Part shown: piece after piece, positions 17,596 through 27,599 of the stretch
How positions within the stretch are numbered: position 1 is the first letter of the stretch
Layout of the letters: each line of letters starts with the position of its first letter
NCBI RefSeq assembly: GCF_000091325.1
Contig: NC_014012.1
Coordinates: 2,958,824 to 3,022,823, forward strand
Reading direction: 5' to 3'
Length of the DNA: 64,000 nucleotides
DNA from: Shewanella violacea DSS12
GTDB taxonomy: Bacteria > Pseudomonadota > Gammaproteobacteria > Enterobacterales > Shewanellaceae
Position numbers and translations under genes: made by a program
The notes under the pieces: model-generated
The model's input: only the letters and a program-made list of their open reading frames with translations
Told to the model about the DNA's origin: nothing
Database searches by the model: none

Positions 17596-19008
17596 TTATT
17601 CCTTATTCTTGAACGGCAGTGACTTAGCAGCCTCTATCATATAAAGCCGATTTTGTTCCGCTTCTTGCAGAGTAAAATTCTCGATGGCGTCTCTGAAACC
17701 TGGGTGGGCTATCTCATGGTTTGAAAAGGTTTCCACCGGCTCAAACCCACGAGGGATCTTATGCTCTCCCTGAGCACCCGCATCGAAGGTCTGCAAACCA
17801 TGCTTGATACAGTATTCGATACCTTGGTAATAACACGCCTCGAAATGTAAGGCATCACCCTCTTCCAAACAGCCCCAATACCGACCATAAAGATGAGTCT
17901 CGCTATTAAAGTAGAGGGCCGCTGCGACGATTCGGCTATCGCCAAGCTCCTGTTCTGAATCTATATGGTCAGCTGAGCTCTCTGAATTATCTGAATTATC
18001 TGAATTATCTGAATTATCTAATTGTGATAATGGCTTCTCGACAACAAGCAATTGCACTTGCTCCGGCATCGTTTTTCCAATGAGTTTAAAAAAGTCTAGA
18101 TTAAGGTAGCCGTAGTGGCCAGAGCGTTTCGCATAGGTTACCTGGTAACAGTAATAGAAGGATTGCCACTGAGCTTCTGTCACCTCAAAACCGGGAACAA
18201 ACCTGAAGGTATAACCTTGTCCTTGGGCCTTATTTCTCTCTTTGATGATGTTTTTTCTTTTGCGTGAACTCATGGCACACAAGAAATCATCAAATACCTG
18301 ATAATCTTGGTTACGCCAATGAAACTGAGTGCCTGTACGCTTAAGGGGCTTTAAAGGTGAAGGTGAAGCAGAAGCAAGCTCTAACGCTAAATGGGATTGA
18401 TATTGTGGTTGTAATTGGGACTGGGACAGGGAGATGAGTCTATGTTGCGCCTCAGGCATAAATAGGCAATGCCAGCTAGAATAACTGCCGCGCCTCATCT
18501 CATGGGTTAATGTTTGAATCATCAAGGAGACGACGGACTGAGACTCTTGCTCACTTAATCGTTTATCTATACCTAACCTATTACCTGCTACTGGCGTAAA
18601 AGGCACGGCGCTCAAGATCTTAGGATAATACTCGATATGATTCCTTTCATAGGCCTCGGCCCATGCCCAATCAAACACGTATTCTCCATAAGAATGACTC
18701 TTACTGTATAGAGGCATCACAGCAATCCGCTGACCTTGGCTCAACACCGACATATGCATAGGAGTCCAGCCAGATTTAGCACACACACAGCCACTTTGCT
18801 CTAACGCCAATAGATATTCATGGCGAGTAAAGGGATTACCTCCCTTGCCACTCTCCTTAACATGATACTGCATCAAGGCATTCCATTCATCGGCAGGTAT
18901 CGCTGAAATTGATGGTGAAAACTCAAACTTTATCTCTATACCGAACAAGTACTTCTCCCATTTTTTGTCTTGCAATTTCGTATAATTAACGTCACATTGC
19001 TGAATCAT
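17596..19008 (-). CDS. FemAB-like GNAT acyltransferase (COG3146/DUF482)
   Basis: About 470 residues from ATG at 19008; a GTG at 19026 is an alternative. The family hallmarks are FTRHEYLLALEQSGC, VMPLYSKSHSYGEYVFDWAWAEAYERN and VPFTPVAGNRL in the first half, and HWRNQDYQVFDDFL, MSSRKRKNIIKER and FDAGAQGEHKIPRGFEPV in the second. These place it in the peptidoglycan biosynthesis/recognition-type acyltransferases of unknown substrate. A low-complexity insert of four Asp-Asn-Ser units (near 17987-18022, 9-bp repeats) interrupts a loop. Divergent from ggt with under 40 bases between the starts, so promoters must overlap coding DNA. Confidence 0.85.
   Translation of the reverse strand: MIQQCDVNYTKLQDKKWEKYLFGIEIKFEFSPSISAIPADEWNALMQYHVKESGKGGNPFTRHEYLLALEQSGCVCAKSGWTPMHMSVLSQGQRIAVMPLYSKSHSYGEYVFDWAWAEAYERNHIEYYPKILSAVPFTPVAGNRLGIDKRLSEQESQSVVSLMIQTLTHEMRRGSYSSWHCLFMPEAQHRLISLSQSQLQPQYQSHLALELASASPSPLKPLKRTGTQFHWRNQDYQVFDDFLCAMSSRKRKNIIKERNKAQGQGYTFRFVPGFEVTEAQWQSFYYCYQVTYAKRSGHYGYLNLDFFKLIGKTMPEQVQLLVVEKPLSQLDNSDNSDNSDNSESSADHIDSEQELGDSRIVAAALYFNSETHLYGRYWGCLEEGDALHFEACYYQGIEYCIKHGLQTFDAGAQGEHKIPRGFEPVETFSNHEIAHPGFRDAIENFTLQEAEQNRLYMIEAAKSLPFKNKE
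17986..18022. repeat. 9-bp tandem repeat inside the acetyltransferase gene
   Basis: The unit TCTGAATTA occurs about four times and encodes consecutive Asp-Asn-Ser triplets. The length is a multiple of three, so copy changes keep the frame. Confidence 0.8.
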
Positions 19009-19045
19009 AATTATAACTTTTCTCACATAAGAAAAGGGGATCTCA

Positions 19046-20794
19046 ATGCACTCGCTAAAACGCTTATTCGTCGCTATGTCAGTAGCCGTACCTTTACTCG
19101 GCTTATCCTCGGCATTTCATGTCGCTCCCGTACACGCCGCCGAGTCTTCAATATACAGCTACATGGCAACCGCGCAACCCGTTTGGGCTAAACATGGCAT
19201 GGTGTCGAGTCAAGAAGCATTGGCAACTCGAGCAGGCGTAGAGATTTTAAAACTAGGCGGTAACGCTGTCGATGCCGCCGTGGCTGTGGGCTTTGCATTG
19301 GCTGTTACCTTACCGCGTGCAGGTAACATAGGTGGCGGTGGCTTCATGCTGGTTCATCTCGCCGAGCCCAACAAGACTATTGCCATAGATTATCGTGAAA
19401 TGGCGCCATCGAAAGCCCATAGAGACCTCTTTATCAATGAGCATGGCGACGCTGTTGCTAAGTTGAGCCGCGAGCACGGCCTGGCTGTCGGCGTACCGGG
19501 TACTGTGATGGGCATGGAACTCGCCCTTAAAAAATACGGCACCATGACCCTAAAGCAAGTGATGGCGGCAGCCATAAAGATGGCGGATGAAGGCATCACA
19601 GTCACACAAGATCTGTCAACCTCTCTCATCGGAGTAAAAAGACGAATCACTCAATGGCCAAGCTCTGCCGAGATATTTTATAAGACAGACGGCAGCAATT
19701 ATCAGGTAGGTGAAAACTTCAAACAAACTGAGCTTGCCCACTCCTTATCTTTAATTGCCAAGCTAGGCAGTAAAGGCTTCTATCAAGGAGAAACGGCCCA
19801 AAAGCTAGTTAAAGCCGTTCAAGGTGCTGGCGGGATCATGACATTGGAAGATCTAAAAAAGTATAACGTTGTCGAACGTAAGCCAGTAACCGGAGATTAT
19901 CGGGGCTATAAAATCGTGTCTATGCCACCACCATCATCTGGCGGCGTCCATATCATAGAGATGCTCAACATTTTAGAGACCTTTCCTATCGACAAGCTGG
20001 GTCACAATACCGCAGCGACTCTGCACCTGATGGCAGAATCCATGAGACGCGCCTATGCCGACCGTAGTGAATACCTTGGCGATCCTGATTTCTATAAGGT
20101 CCCCGTACAGGCTTTAACCAGTAAAGACTATGCCAGTAAGTTAGCCGGTCAGATTAAAATTAATAAGGCCACTCCGAGCAGTGAAATTAAACCCGGTAAA
20201 CTGGCACCCTATGAAAGTAACCAAACCACCCACTACTCTGTTGTCGACAAATGGGGCAATGCGGTATCCAATACCTATACCCTCAACTTCAGTTATGGCT
20301 CTGGGTTAGTGGCGAAAGGCACTGGTATCTTACTTAATAATGAGATGGATGATTTCTCGGCAAAGCCCGGCACACCAAACGGTTATGGCTTAGTTGGCGG
20401 TGAAGCAAACTCAGTCGAAGGCAACAAACGCCCACTGAGTTCCATGAGCCCAACCATAGTGATGAAAGATGGAAAACCCTTTATCATCACCGGCAGCCCA
20501 GGTGGTTCACGCATCATCACCACCACAATGCAGATCATCATGAATGTCATCGACCATGATCTTAACATCGCCGAAGCGACTACTGCGCCTCGCATGCATC
20601 ATCAGTGGTTACCCGATGTGCTACGTGTCGAACAGAGTCTTAATCGTGACACCATAGATCTACTCGAAGCTAAAGGCCATAAAGTCAACGTTAGTAGAGC
20701 AATGGGATCGACTCAATCGATTATGGTCACAGATCAAGGCGTGTTTGGTTCATCGGATCCGCGCCGCACCGGAGCACTGACCTTAGGCTACTGA
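19046..20794 (+). CDS. ggt: Gamma-glutamyltransferase, periplasmic
   Basis: 582 residues, the usual length. Hydrolyses glutathione and transfers gamma-glutamyl groups in the periplasm. The signal peptide ends near VHAAE (about residue 32). The large subunit shows GGNAVDAAVAVGFALAVTLP and GNIGGGGFML. The autocatalytic processing site and nucleophile is Thr in QTTHYSVVD (about 394), starting the small subunit. PLSSMSPTIV and TGSPGGSRI form the oxyanion region. AAGGGGA lies before the ATG. A weak hairpin follows. Confidence 0.95.
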   Translation: MHSLKRLFVAMSVAVPLLGLSSAFHVAPVHAAESSIYSYMATAQPVWAKHGMVSSQEALATRAGVEILKLGGNAVDAAVAVGFALAVTLPRAGNIGGGGFMLVHLAEPNKTIAIDYREMAPSKAHRDLFINEHGDAVAKLSREHGLAVGVPGTVMGMELALKKYGTMTLKQVMAAAIKMADEGITVTQDLSTSLIGVKRRITQWPSSAEIFYKTDGSNYQVGENFKQTELAHSLSLIAKLGSKGFYQGETAQKLVKAVQGAGGIMTLEDLKKYNVVERKPVTGDYRGYKIVSMPPPSSGGVHIIEMLNILETFPIDKLGHNTAATLHLMAESMRRAYADRSEYLGDPDFYKVPVQALTSKDYASKLAGQIKINKATPSSEIKPGKLAPYESNQTTHYSVVDKWGNAVSNTYTLNFSYGSGLVAKGTGILLNNEMDDFSAKPGTPNGYGLVGGEANSVEGNKRPLSSMSPTIVMKDGKPFIITGSPGGSRIITTTMQIIMNVIDHDLNIAEATTAPRMHHQWLPDVLRVEQSLNRDTIDLLEAKGHKVNVSRAMGSTQSIMVTDQGVFGSSDPRRTGALTLGY

Positions 20795-20828
20795 CCCCAG
20801 CACAATCTAGCTTGCTAGATTATTAATC

Positions 20829-20850
20829 AAGGGAAGCGCTGGCTTCCCTT
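20829..20850 (+). terminator. Hairpin after ggt
   Basis: AAGGGAAGC and GCTTCCCTT form a 9-bp stem with a 4-base loop, 35 bases past the ggt stop; the following TTAGTTAAT is only partly U-rich. Confidence 0.65.
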
Positions 20851-21255
20851 AGTTAATATCCTTAAAGCCGAACCAGGCGATGATTCCAGCTATAACCAGG
20901 CCCAATCACGGTTTATTTAACAAGCTAAACTCCCTAATACCCATCAATATAAGCCCCTTCCGACCTATATCGGCACTCAGATATTATCAAGCTTGTGGTT
21001 AGTCATTTATCTAAAAATGCCAAAGAATGTATAAAAATAAGGCGCTATCAATATTCGTTACAAACAAAACATTATTTTAATAGCATTAACACCTTCAACC
21101 ATGATACTTAAGATCTCTTAACGTCGGCTTAAGGTATTTGATGTATAAATTATCATAATAACTTTTCGTCTAGCTTAAGCTGCACGTTTTCGCCCATCAT
21201 GGGTTTGGCAACAATATGTCAACATAAGCAAATTGAAAAAATCGGGGATATAAAT
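20851..21255. other. Intergenic, upstream of the M3 peptidase
   Basis: AT-rich spacer with no supported gene. It includes an upstream in-frame ATG at 21199, rejected as the start of the peptidase because the lipoprotein signal begins at 21256. Confidence 0.35.
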
Positions 21256-23433
21256 ATGAAGGGATTAACCCTCAAACCACTAGTAACCGCTATGGCACTC
21301 ACCTTTGCATTAGGTGCTTGTAGCTCATCAACCACAAGCAGCGACACAAACATGGCACCTAACGTCATAGCGCAAAAAATAATCGAAAACAATGCGGGTA
21401 ACCCTTTCTTTAAGCCTTACGATACTTACCTTGGCATTCCAGATTTCGATAAGATCAAACCTGAACATTACCTTCCGGCATTTAAAGCGGGTATTGCTCA
21501 ACATAAAGCCGAAATTCAAGCAATTATCGATAACCCCCAAGCACCAAATTTCATCAATACTATCGAAGCGATGGAATTTTCAGGTGAGCTCACCTCAAAA
21601 GTTGTCAGCGTGTTCTACAACCTAACGGGTGCCGACACCAACGATGCGCTACAGAAGATCTCAAAAGAGGTCTCTCCTATGCTGTCGTCGGCCAGCGATG
21701 ATGTACTACTAAACAGCCAACTGTTCCAAAAGGTTAAAGCGGTTTATGACTCACGTGATAGCCTGAATCTGAATACGGCTCAAGCTAAGCTACTCGATGA
21801 TACCTATAAATCTTTCACTCGAGGCGGCGCGAATCTAAACGAAGCAGACAAGACTAAGCTTCGTGGTCTCAATGATCAGATTGGTAAACTTGGCCTAGAG
21901 TTTGGCGACAACCTATTAGCCGAAACTAACGCATTTGAACTTGTTATCGATAACAAGGCCGACCTTTCAGGTCTACCACAAGATGTGATCAACACAGCTG
22001 CCGAAACCGCTACAAAGCGTGGTCATGAAGGCAAGTGGGTGTTCACCACTTCTCGCCCCTCTATCACACCATTTTTGACCTATGCTGACAGTCGCACACT
22101 TCGCGAAAAGATCTACAACGGCTATATCATGCGTGGTAATAACGACAATGCTAATGATAATAAGAAAATCTTAGCTAAGACGGCTGCACTACGTGCAGAA
22201 CGCGCGCAGTTGATGGGTTACAAGACTCATGCTCATTTCGTACTGGAAGAACGTACCGCTAAGACACCTGAAAATGTCTATGAGTTACTCAACAAGGTTT
22301 GGCCCGCAGCACTTGCCCAGGCAGAAGCTGAAGTTGATGTGATGCAAGAGCTTATCGACTCTGAAGGCGGCGATTTCAAACTAGCAGGTTGGGATTGGTG
22401 GTACTACTCAGACAAGATCCGTGTGGCTAAGTACAGCTTCAACGAGCAGCAAACCCGCCCATACTTCTCCCTAGAAAATACCCTTAAAGGTGTGTTCTAC
22501 ACGGCTAACCGTTTATTTGGCATCACAGTCAAGGAACGTACCGATCTGCCTAAATACCATGATGAAGTGCGTACTTGGGAAGTCTATGACAAAGACGGAA
22601 CTCTGATGGCCATCTTCATGGGCGACTACTACGTACGCGACAGCAAGCGTGGTGGTGCATGGATGAACTCTTACCGTCAGCAGTACAATATGAATGGCGT
22701 CGATTCTAAGCCTATCATAGTCAACGTACTTAACTACCCTCGCCCAGCGGGTGATGAGCCAGCCTTACTCACATTCGATGAAGCCAGCACCCTGTTCCAT
22801 GAGTTTGGTCACGCCCTTCATGGCATGTTGTCAGATGTTCAGTATCGCTCTCAAGCTGGAACTTCAGTTCCTCGTGATTACGTCGAGTTTCCATCTCAAG
22901 TGATGGAAAATTGGATGACTCAACCTGAAGTATTGGCTCAGTTCGCTAAGCATTATAAGACGGGTGAAGTGATCCCTCAGGAATTAGTACAGAAAATTCA
23001 GGCTGCGAGCAAGTTCAACCAAGGTTTCGCTACCGTTGAATATATGGCCGCGACTAAGCTGGATCTAGATTGGCACACAGTGACCGATTTCACCCCAAAA
23101 GATGCGGCGAAATTTGAAGCCGAGTCACTCAACAAGATGGGTCTTATCAATGAGATAGCACCTAGATACCGCAGTACTTACTTCTCGCACATCTTCTCTG
23201 GTGGATACTCAGCCGGTTACTACAGCTACCTCTGGTCTGATATCTTAGGTGCCGATGCATTCGAAGCCTTTAAAGAGAACGGTATCTTCGACCAAACAAC
23301 AGCTGAAGCCTTCAGAAACAACATCTTGTCTCAAGGTGGCAGTGAAGATCCTATGTTACTTTACAAGCAGTTCCGCGGCAAAGAAGCGGGCATCGACCCA
23401 CTACTTCGCAGCCGTGGTCTGCTGACTAAATAA
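21256..23433 (+). CDS. M3-family peptidyl-dipeptidase (Dcp-like) lipoprotein
   Basis: 725 residues from ATG at 21256, with GGGGA upstream. A zinc metallopeptidase that removes C-terminal dipeptides. The lipobox is LGAC (Cys about 22), so it is a membrane-anchored envelope enzyme rather than the cytoplasmic Dcp. The zinc site is HEFGHALHG (about 514-518) with the downstream Glu in the family segment YVEFPSQVMENWM. The C-terminal SGGYSAGYYSYLWSDILGADAFEAF contains the substrate-binding tyrosines. A strong terminator follows. Likely role: digestion of oligopeptides at the envelope. Confidence 0.94.
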   Translation: MKGLTLKPLVTAMALTFALGACSSSTTSSDTNMAPNVIAQKIIENNAGNPFFKPYDTYLGIPDFDKIKPEHYLPAFKAGIAQHKAEIQAIIDNPQAPNFINTIEAMEFSGELTSKVVSVFYNLTGADTNDALQKISKEVSPMLSSASDDVLLNSQLFQKVKAVYDSRDSLNLNTAQAKLLDDTYKSFTRGGANLNEADKTKLRGLNDQIGKLGLEFGDNLLAETNAFELVIDNKADLSGLPQDVINTAAETATKRGHEGKWVFTTSRPSITPFLTYADSRTLREKIYNGYIMRGNNDNANDNKKILAKTAALRAERAQLMGYKTHAHFVLEERTAKTPENVYELLNKVWPAALAQAEAEVDVMQELIDSEGGDFKLAGWDWWYYSDKIRVAKYSFNEQQTRPYFSLENTLKGVFYTANRLFGITVKERTDLPKYHDEVRTWEVYDKDGTLMAIFMGDYYVRDSKRGGAWMNSYRQQYNMNGVDSKPIIVNVLNYPRPAGDEPALLTFDEASTLFHEFGHALHGMLSDVQYRSQAGTSVPRDYVEFPSQVMENWMTQPEVLAQFAKHYKTGEVIPQELVQKIQAASKFNQGFATVEYMAATKLDLDWHTVTDFTPKDAAKFEAESLNKMGLINEIAPRYRSTYFSHIFSGGYSAGYYSYLWSDILGADAFEAFKENGIFDQTTAEAFRNNILSQGGSEDPMLLYKQFRGKEAGIDPLLRSRGLLTK

Positions 23434-23477
23434 GCCAAGAGCACAAATATGACGTCTGTCATTGCTTAGATTTAAAT

Positions 23478-23506
23478 AAGAGCCCTTTTTAGGGCTCTTT
23501 TATTTT
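23478..23506 (+). terminator. Terminator of the M3 peptidase gene
   Basis: AAGAGCCC and GGGCTCTT form an 8-bp stem with a 6-base loop followed by TTTATTTT, 45 bases past the stop. Confidence 0.88.
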
Positions 23507-23778
23507 CTGGCTCCACACGCCAATATTTTAAACATACCAAAAACCTAAATAACAGCGGCGCAATATACGAATCAAAGCAGTGATACACCTCTGGTTAAAT
23601 TTAAGCCAAACGATACCTAGATCTCACGCAAAGCATCAACCCCTTGTCCTACATCACATTACTGAAACTTTCTCAGCATATAATTACCAAACACCTTCAG
23701 TGACATCACAAGAAATATCACGCTGGTTACATGGGCTGCGACTTAATAACAAGAGTCGTGCCTCGGGGTCTTAAATAA
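23507..23778. other. Intergenic between the M3 peptidase and cpdB-like genes
   Basis: Holds a 64-codon GTG frame at 23580-23774 with no ribosome site, judged spurious. No promoter could be placed with confidence. Confidence 0.3.
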
Positions 23779-25848
23779 ATGAGAATGATGGATATGTTTA
23801 ATAAAAAACTTTTAGCAGTAGTTATCGCTTCAACACTTGGCCTTGTGGCTTGTGGTTCTGATGATAATGACGTCCCAGCAATTCAAGTGGATCTTCGTAT
23901 TCTTGAAACCAGTGATCTTCATGCCAACATCATGGATTATGATTATTACAAAACTAAGTATGACCCAAGCATAGGTCTTGCTCGAACGGCCACCCTGATT
24001 AAACAGCACGGTGCTGAAGCTAGCAACTTCGTGTTAGTCGACAATGGTGACTTATTACAAGGCAGCCCTATGGGCGACTTCATTGCAGCTAACTTTAAAC
24101 GTGATAACACCCTAGGTGACACTCACCCAGCGTATAAAGCCATGAACACTCTCGGCTACTCAGTAGGAAATATAGGTAACCATGAGTTCAACTATGGCCT
24201 GGATTTCTTGAGCCAAGCCATAAATGGCGCTGACTTCCCTTACATAAACGCTAACGTCTTATGTGAAGCCGATTGCTGGGAAGGCAAAGAAAAAGGCGAT
24301 AACTTATTCACCCCTTACATCATCGAAGAAAAATCGGTTATCGACAGCAATGGCAATCAGCAAACGATTAAAATTGGCTATATCGGCTTCGTGCCACCTC
24401 AAATATTACTCTGGGATAAACAAAACCTCTCGGGTAAAGTTTCTGTGATGGGGATTATTGAAGCCGCTGAAAAGTTCATTCCACAGATGAAAGCTGAGGG
24501 CGCAGATGTTATCGTCGCGATTCCACATTCTGGCGTGGGCACACCTTCAAACCCGGTCGATGTCAACGATGAAAACGCCACCTATGCACTGTCTCTGGTT
24601 GATGACATAGATGTAATAACCTTTGGTCACAGCCACTCAGTATTTCCATCGGCAACATTTGAAGGCCTTGAAAATGCCGATCTAGACAAAGGGACTATCA
24701 ATGGCGTGGCAGCCGTCATGCCTGGTCGTTGGGGGGATAACTTAGGTATTGTCGATCTAAAACTTGAGATGCAAGACGGTGCCTGGCTGATTATCGACCG
24801 CACTGCTAAAGCCGCGCCTATCTATGACAAAAATGCTGATGAACCTGAATTAGTCAGTGCCGATAATGGTATTCGAGACGCCGTTGCAATCGAACACCAA
24901 GGTACGCTTAACTATGTCAACCAGCCCATAGGTAAAGCGTCTGCCGACATGTATAGCTTCCTCACTTTGGTGCAAGATGATCCCTCGGTGCAGATTGTCT
25001 CCGATGCCCAGATAGCCAAAGTAAAGGCGAACCTCACTCCCGCGTTAAAAGATATTCCGGTTTTATCTGCCGCCGCACCTTTTAAAGCTGGTGGACGTCA
25101 CAGCACTACTGCAGATGCAGACTCCTATGTGCAAGTTCCAGCTGGCGATTTGACCTACAAAAATGCAGCAGATCTTTATCTATATCCAAATACCATGGTT
25201 GTAGTAAAAGTCACAGGTGCCGAAGTTAAAGATTGGCTAGAGTGCAGTGCAAACCAATTTAATCAAATATCAGCAAGCTCTACAGAGCCGCAGTATTTAA
25301 TCAATTGGGACACACACAGAAGCTACAACTTCGATGTGATCGATGGCGTCACCTACAAGATTGATGTGACTCAACCGACTAAGTTTGATGGTGATTGCGC
25401 ACTCCTTGACGCCAGTGCCAACCGTATCGTCGATCTCGCTTATATCCAGGACGGAATATCAATCACAGGCGCTGAATTTGCTAACAAAGAGTTCATAATA
25501 GCGACAAACAACTACCGTGCATTCGGTGGTAAATTTGCAGGTACAGGTTCAGATCACGTCATAATGGAGCTACCGGATAGCAACCGTGAAGCTCTGGCTC
25601 AGTACATCACAGATGAAACTGCAGAACATGGTCAAGTCGATCCAACAGCGGACAACAACTGGGACTTCGTTACGATCAACACCAGCACTAAGTTAGATAT
25701 TCGTTTCGAAACCCAAGACAGTGCTCTCGCAGACAAGTTTATTATAGATAACCAGTCACGCCATTTAACTAAACGTGCTGATTTAACTGATGAGTTTGGT
25801 TTCGCCATCTACAATATAGACTTAACAAGCCAAGCTATCACTAAGTAA
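23779..25848 (+). CDS. cpdB: 2',3'-cyclic-nucleotide 2'-phosphodiesterase/3'-nucleotidase (CpdB-like) lipoprotein
   Basis: About 689 residues. Expected to open 2',3'-cyclic nucleotides and remove the 3'-phosphate in the envelope during RNA salvage. The lipobox is LVAC (Cys about 25). The metallophosphoesterase half begins ETSDLHANIMDYDYY, a CpdB rather than UshA signature, followed by DNGDLLQGSPMGD, GNHEFNYG, IPHSGVG and GHSHSVFP. The C-terminal half has AAPFKAGGR and NNYRAFGGKF for base stacking. The start may be the ATG at 23779 or that at 23794; ribosome sites are poor for both. A terminator follows. Confidence 0.92.
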   Translation: MRMMDMFNKKLLAVVIASTLGLVACGSDDNDVPAIQVDLRILETSDLHANIMDYDYYKTKYDPSIGLARTATLIKQHGAEASNFVLVDNGDLLQGSPMGDFIAANFKRDNTLGDTHPAYKAMNTLGYSVGNIGNHEFNYGLDFLSQAINGADFPYINANVLCEADCWEGKEKGDNLFTPYIIEEKSVIDSNGNQQTIKIGYIGFVPPQILLWDKQNLSGKVSVMGIIEAAEKFIPQMKAEGADVIVAIPHSGVGTPSNPVDVNDENATYALSLVDDIDVITFGHSHSVFPSATFEGLENADLDKGTINGVAAVMPGRWGDNLGIVDLKLEMQDGAWLIIDRTAKAAPIYDKNADEPELVSADNGIRDAVAIEHQGTLNYVNQPIGKASADMYSFLTLVQDDPSVQIVSDAQIAKVKANLTPALKDIPVLSAAAPFKAGGRHSTTADADSYVQVPAGDLTYKNAADLYLYPNTMVVVKVTGAEVKDWLECSANQFNQISASSTEPQYLINWDTHRSYNFDVIDGVTYKIDVTQPTKFDGDCALLDASANRIVDLAYIQDGISITGAEFANKEFIIATNNYRAFGGKFAGTGSDHVIMELPDSNREALAQYITDETAEHGQVDPTADNNWDFVTINTSTKLDIRFETQDSALADKFIIDNQSRHLTKRADLTDEFGFAIYNIDLTSQAITK

Positions 25849-25874
25849 GACTTAAACCCTGCTTAACTAAATTT

Positions 25875-25897
25875 AAGGCTCCCAAGGGAGCCTTTTT
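25875..25897 (+). terminator. Terminator of the cpdB-like gene
   Basis: AAGGCTC and GAGCCTT with GC-rich closure form a compact hairpin followed by TTTTTAAT, 27 bases past the stop. Confidence 0.85.
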
Positions 25898-25926
25898 AAT
25901 ATCACTTAATGGCCAGCCTAATTTTA

Positions 25927-26775
25927 TCAGACTCTTATCTCATTTTTCCGCCAGATTTCAGTGACCTTAGGGTCCAGATAATTGGTGCACAATTTCGGCA
26001 TTACCAAGAATAAGGTGAGTAAGCCGACAAAATAACGAATAACAATAATATCAATAGCCATTGCTAATAAGGCAAGGCCTATAAACACCGCAAGAAAGGG
26101 AAGTGCAGCTTTGAATCTGGTCCGTTCATTCCTATGATATTCCAACTCTTCTGGCAATAAGAGTTGCACCAACTCCAAGGCATGAGCTTTAACCGCCTGA
26201 TTAAGGAAAACCAGCCTATGTCGTTTATCTTTATGCTTTACATAGAAAATATCAGAATTGTGGTCACTCACCAATTCAGATATTTCATCGAAGGGAATTC
26301 GCCGCACAGTTTTGGGATCGGCCAATGCAATGAGGTCATCAACTGACGCATCATGCTGATATTTGATTTGTAGCCGTTTAGCCATTCTACGTTCGAACTC
26401 GAAAAAAACCAGCTCGTCTGCTTGGATTAGCACTAAATATTTATTTTCGATATCTAACCAGGAGCTTTGGGTGTAAAACCCCTCGGGTAAACTCCCTTGC
26501 GAGACTCTAACACTCAGATATTTTAGTAAAATATAAGCTATAACACTCACAAATGCGCTGAATAATACCGCATTCAATAAATGGTCTACCACACCTTCTG
26601 CAGTCGAATAAGTATCTACAAATGTGGCTTGTTCTAACTGTTGCCACAAATAGGAGTCAGGGTCAAAATATTCAACAATCAATACCGACCAAAAAGTAGT
26701 AAAAATGAAAATCGTGAAGGAGAGTGCCCAAATAACATGATGGATTTGCTGGCTTGGAACTCGATATTTAATCAT
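25927..26775 (-). CDS. Multi-pass membrane protein of unknown function
   Basis: 282 residues. Two hydrophobic helices near the N-terminus (about 13-33 and 67-87) and two near the C-terminus (about 225-262) flank a soluble central region of about 130 residues containing LVLIQADELVFFEFERRMAKRL and DIFYVKHKDKRHRLVFLN, which could be a PH-like or YcxB-like beta domain. No family was recognised with confidence. AGGGAA stands six bases before the ATG. Convergent with the cpdB-like gene. Confidence 0.7.
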   Translation of the reverse strand: MIKYRVPSQQIHHVIWALSFTIFIFTTFWSVLIVEYFDPDSYLWQQLEQATFVDTYSTAEGVVDHLLNAVLFSAFVSVIAYILLKYLSVRVSQGSLPEGFYTQSSWLDIENKYLVLIQADELVFFEFERRMAKRLQIKYQHDASVDDLIALADPKTVRRIPFDEISELVSDHNSDIFYVKHKDKRHRLVFLNQAVKAHALELVQLLLPEELEYHRNERTRFKAALPFLAVFIGLALLAMAIDIIVIRYFVGLLTLFLVMPKLCTNYLDPKVTEIWRKNEIRV

Positions 26776-27125
26776 GCTACTTCCCTGTATTTTACTGTAT
26801 GAGCTTTACGTCTACCTAAGTTAGCTCATGAGATATTGCAATTAACAGTCCCTTCCTAGAACGTAAACTCACAATATTTAATTTACCTATCACTCAAAAT
26901 ATAGCAGTAAAAACCAATTTAGCACCCTAGGTTGAAGTTTTTCACTCATAAATTCTAAGGGGTACGGCACTTAAACTATTTTCTTTTTTGCCTCTTTGAG
27001 CCATGCTTCATCTCCCTGCACCACAGGGCTATCCGGATAAGTTTACTCAACAGCAGTGTATATTTTCCGGCTTTGCGCAATAAACTCATCTCTTTTAACA
27101 GCAGTCACTTTCATACCCTTCTACA
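26776..27125. other. Intergenic, nothing supported
   Basis: AT-rich spacer; no frame with a ribosome site and no clear hairpin was seen. Confidence 0.3.
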
Positions 27126-27533
27126 TCACTTACGATTAGGTTCGAAACCATCATATCTAGGTAACTCAGCGTCTAGCTGTTCCCAGCTCGCTTTCGATGA
27201 CACAAAGTTATGGGAAATGGGCCTTTCAACAATATCTGAATCTAATATCCCCAGGCGCAACCGAATGCGGCTGACATCATCGCTGTTTGAACTAAATACA
27301 GGAGAGCCACAAAGCTGACAAAAATAACGCCTACGACCGGGTTTAACACTAAACTGGCTCAATTTATCTTGGCCTTTAGTCACACTAAAATCGGCACTAT
27401 TGACGAAACCATTAGTGGCATACGCCGTGCAGCTGTTCTTGCGGCACAAGGAACAATGACAATGTATGATGTCAGAGATCTCACCTTCAATTGTCACTTC
27501 AACTTCACCGCAGAGGCATTTTCCCAGGTACAT
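27126..27533 (-). CDS. GFA-family (CENP-V/GFA) zinc protein
   Basis: 135 residues from the ATG at 27533, preceded by AGAAGGAG; the longer frame adds 18 unlikely residues. The glutathione-dependent formaldehyde-activating fold is marked by CLCGEV, CHCSLCRKN and CQLCGSPVF, the two zinc sites of the family. Actual substrates of GFA proteins are mostly unknown. It is the last gene of a minus-strand run after phzF-like, 66 bases apart, so co-transcription is possible. A second GFA gene is in the integron at 54.3 kb. Confidence 0.88.
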   Translation of the reverse strand: MYLGKCLCGEVEVTIEGEISDIIHCHCSLCRKNSCTAYATNGFVNSADFSVTKGQDKLSQFSVKPGRRRYFCQLCGSPVFSSNSDDVSRIRLRLGILDSDIVERPISHNFVSSKASWEQLDAELPRYDGFEPNRK

Positions 27534-27599
27534 TTTATCTCCTTCTCTTTTCCTTCCACGACAGAACTTATATTTAAAGTTAATCAAAGATTATTAATG

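Noticed and set aside
23580..23774. 64-codon GTG frame upstream of the cpdB-like gene
   Set aside because: No Shine-Dalgarno, no recognisable protein features, and it fills a normal promoter region.
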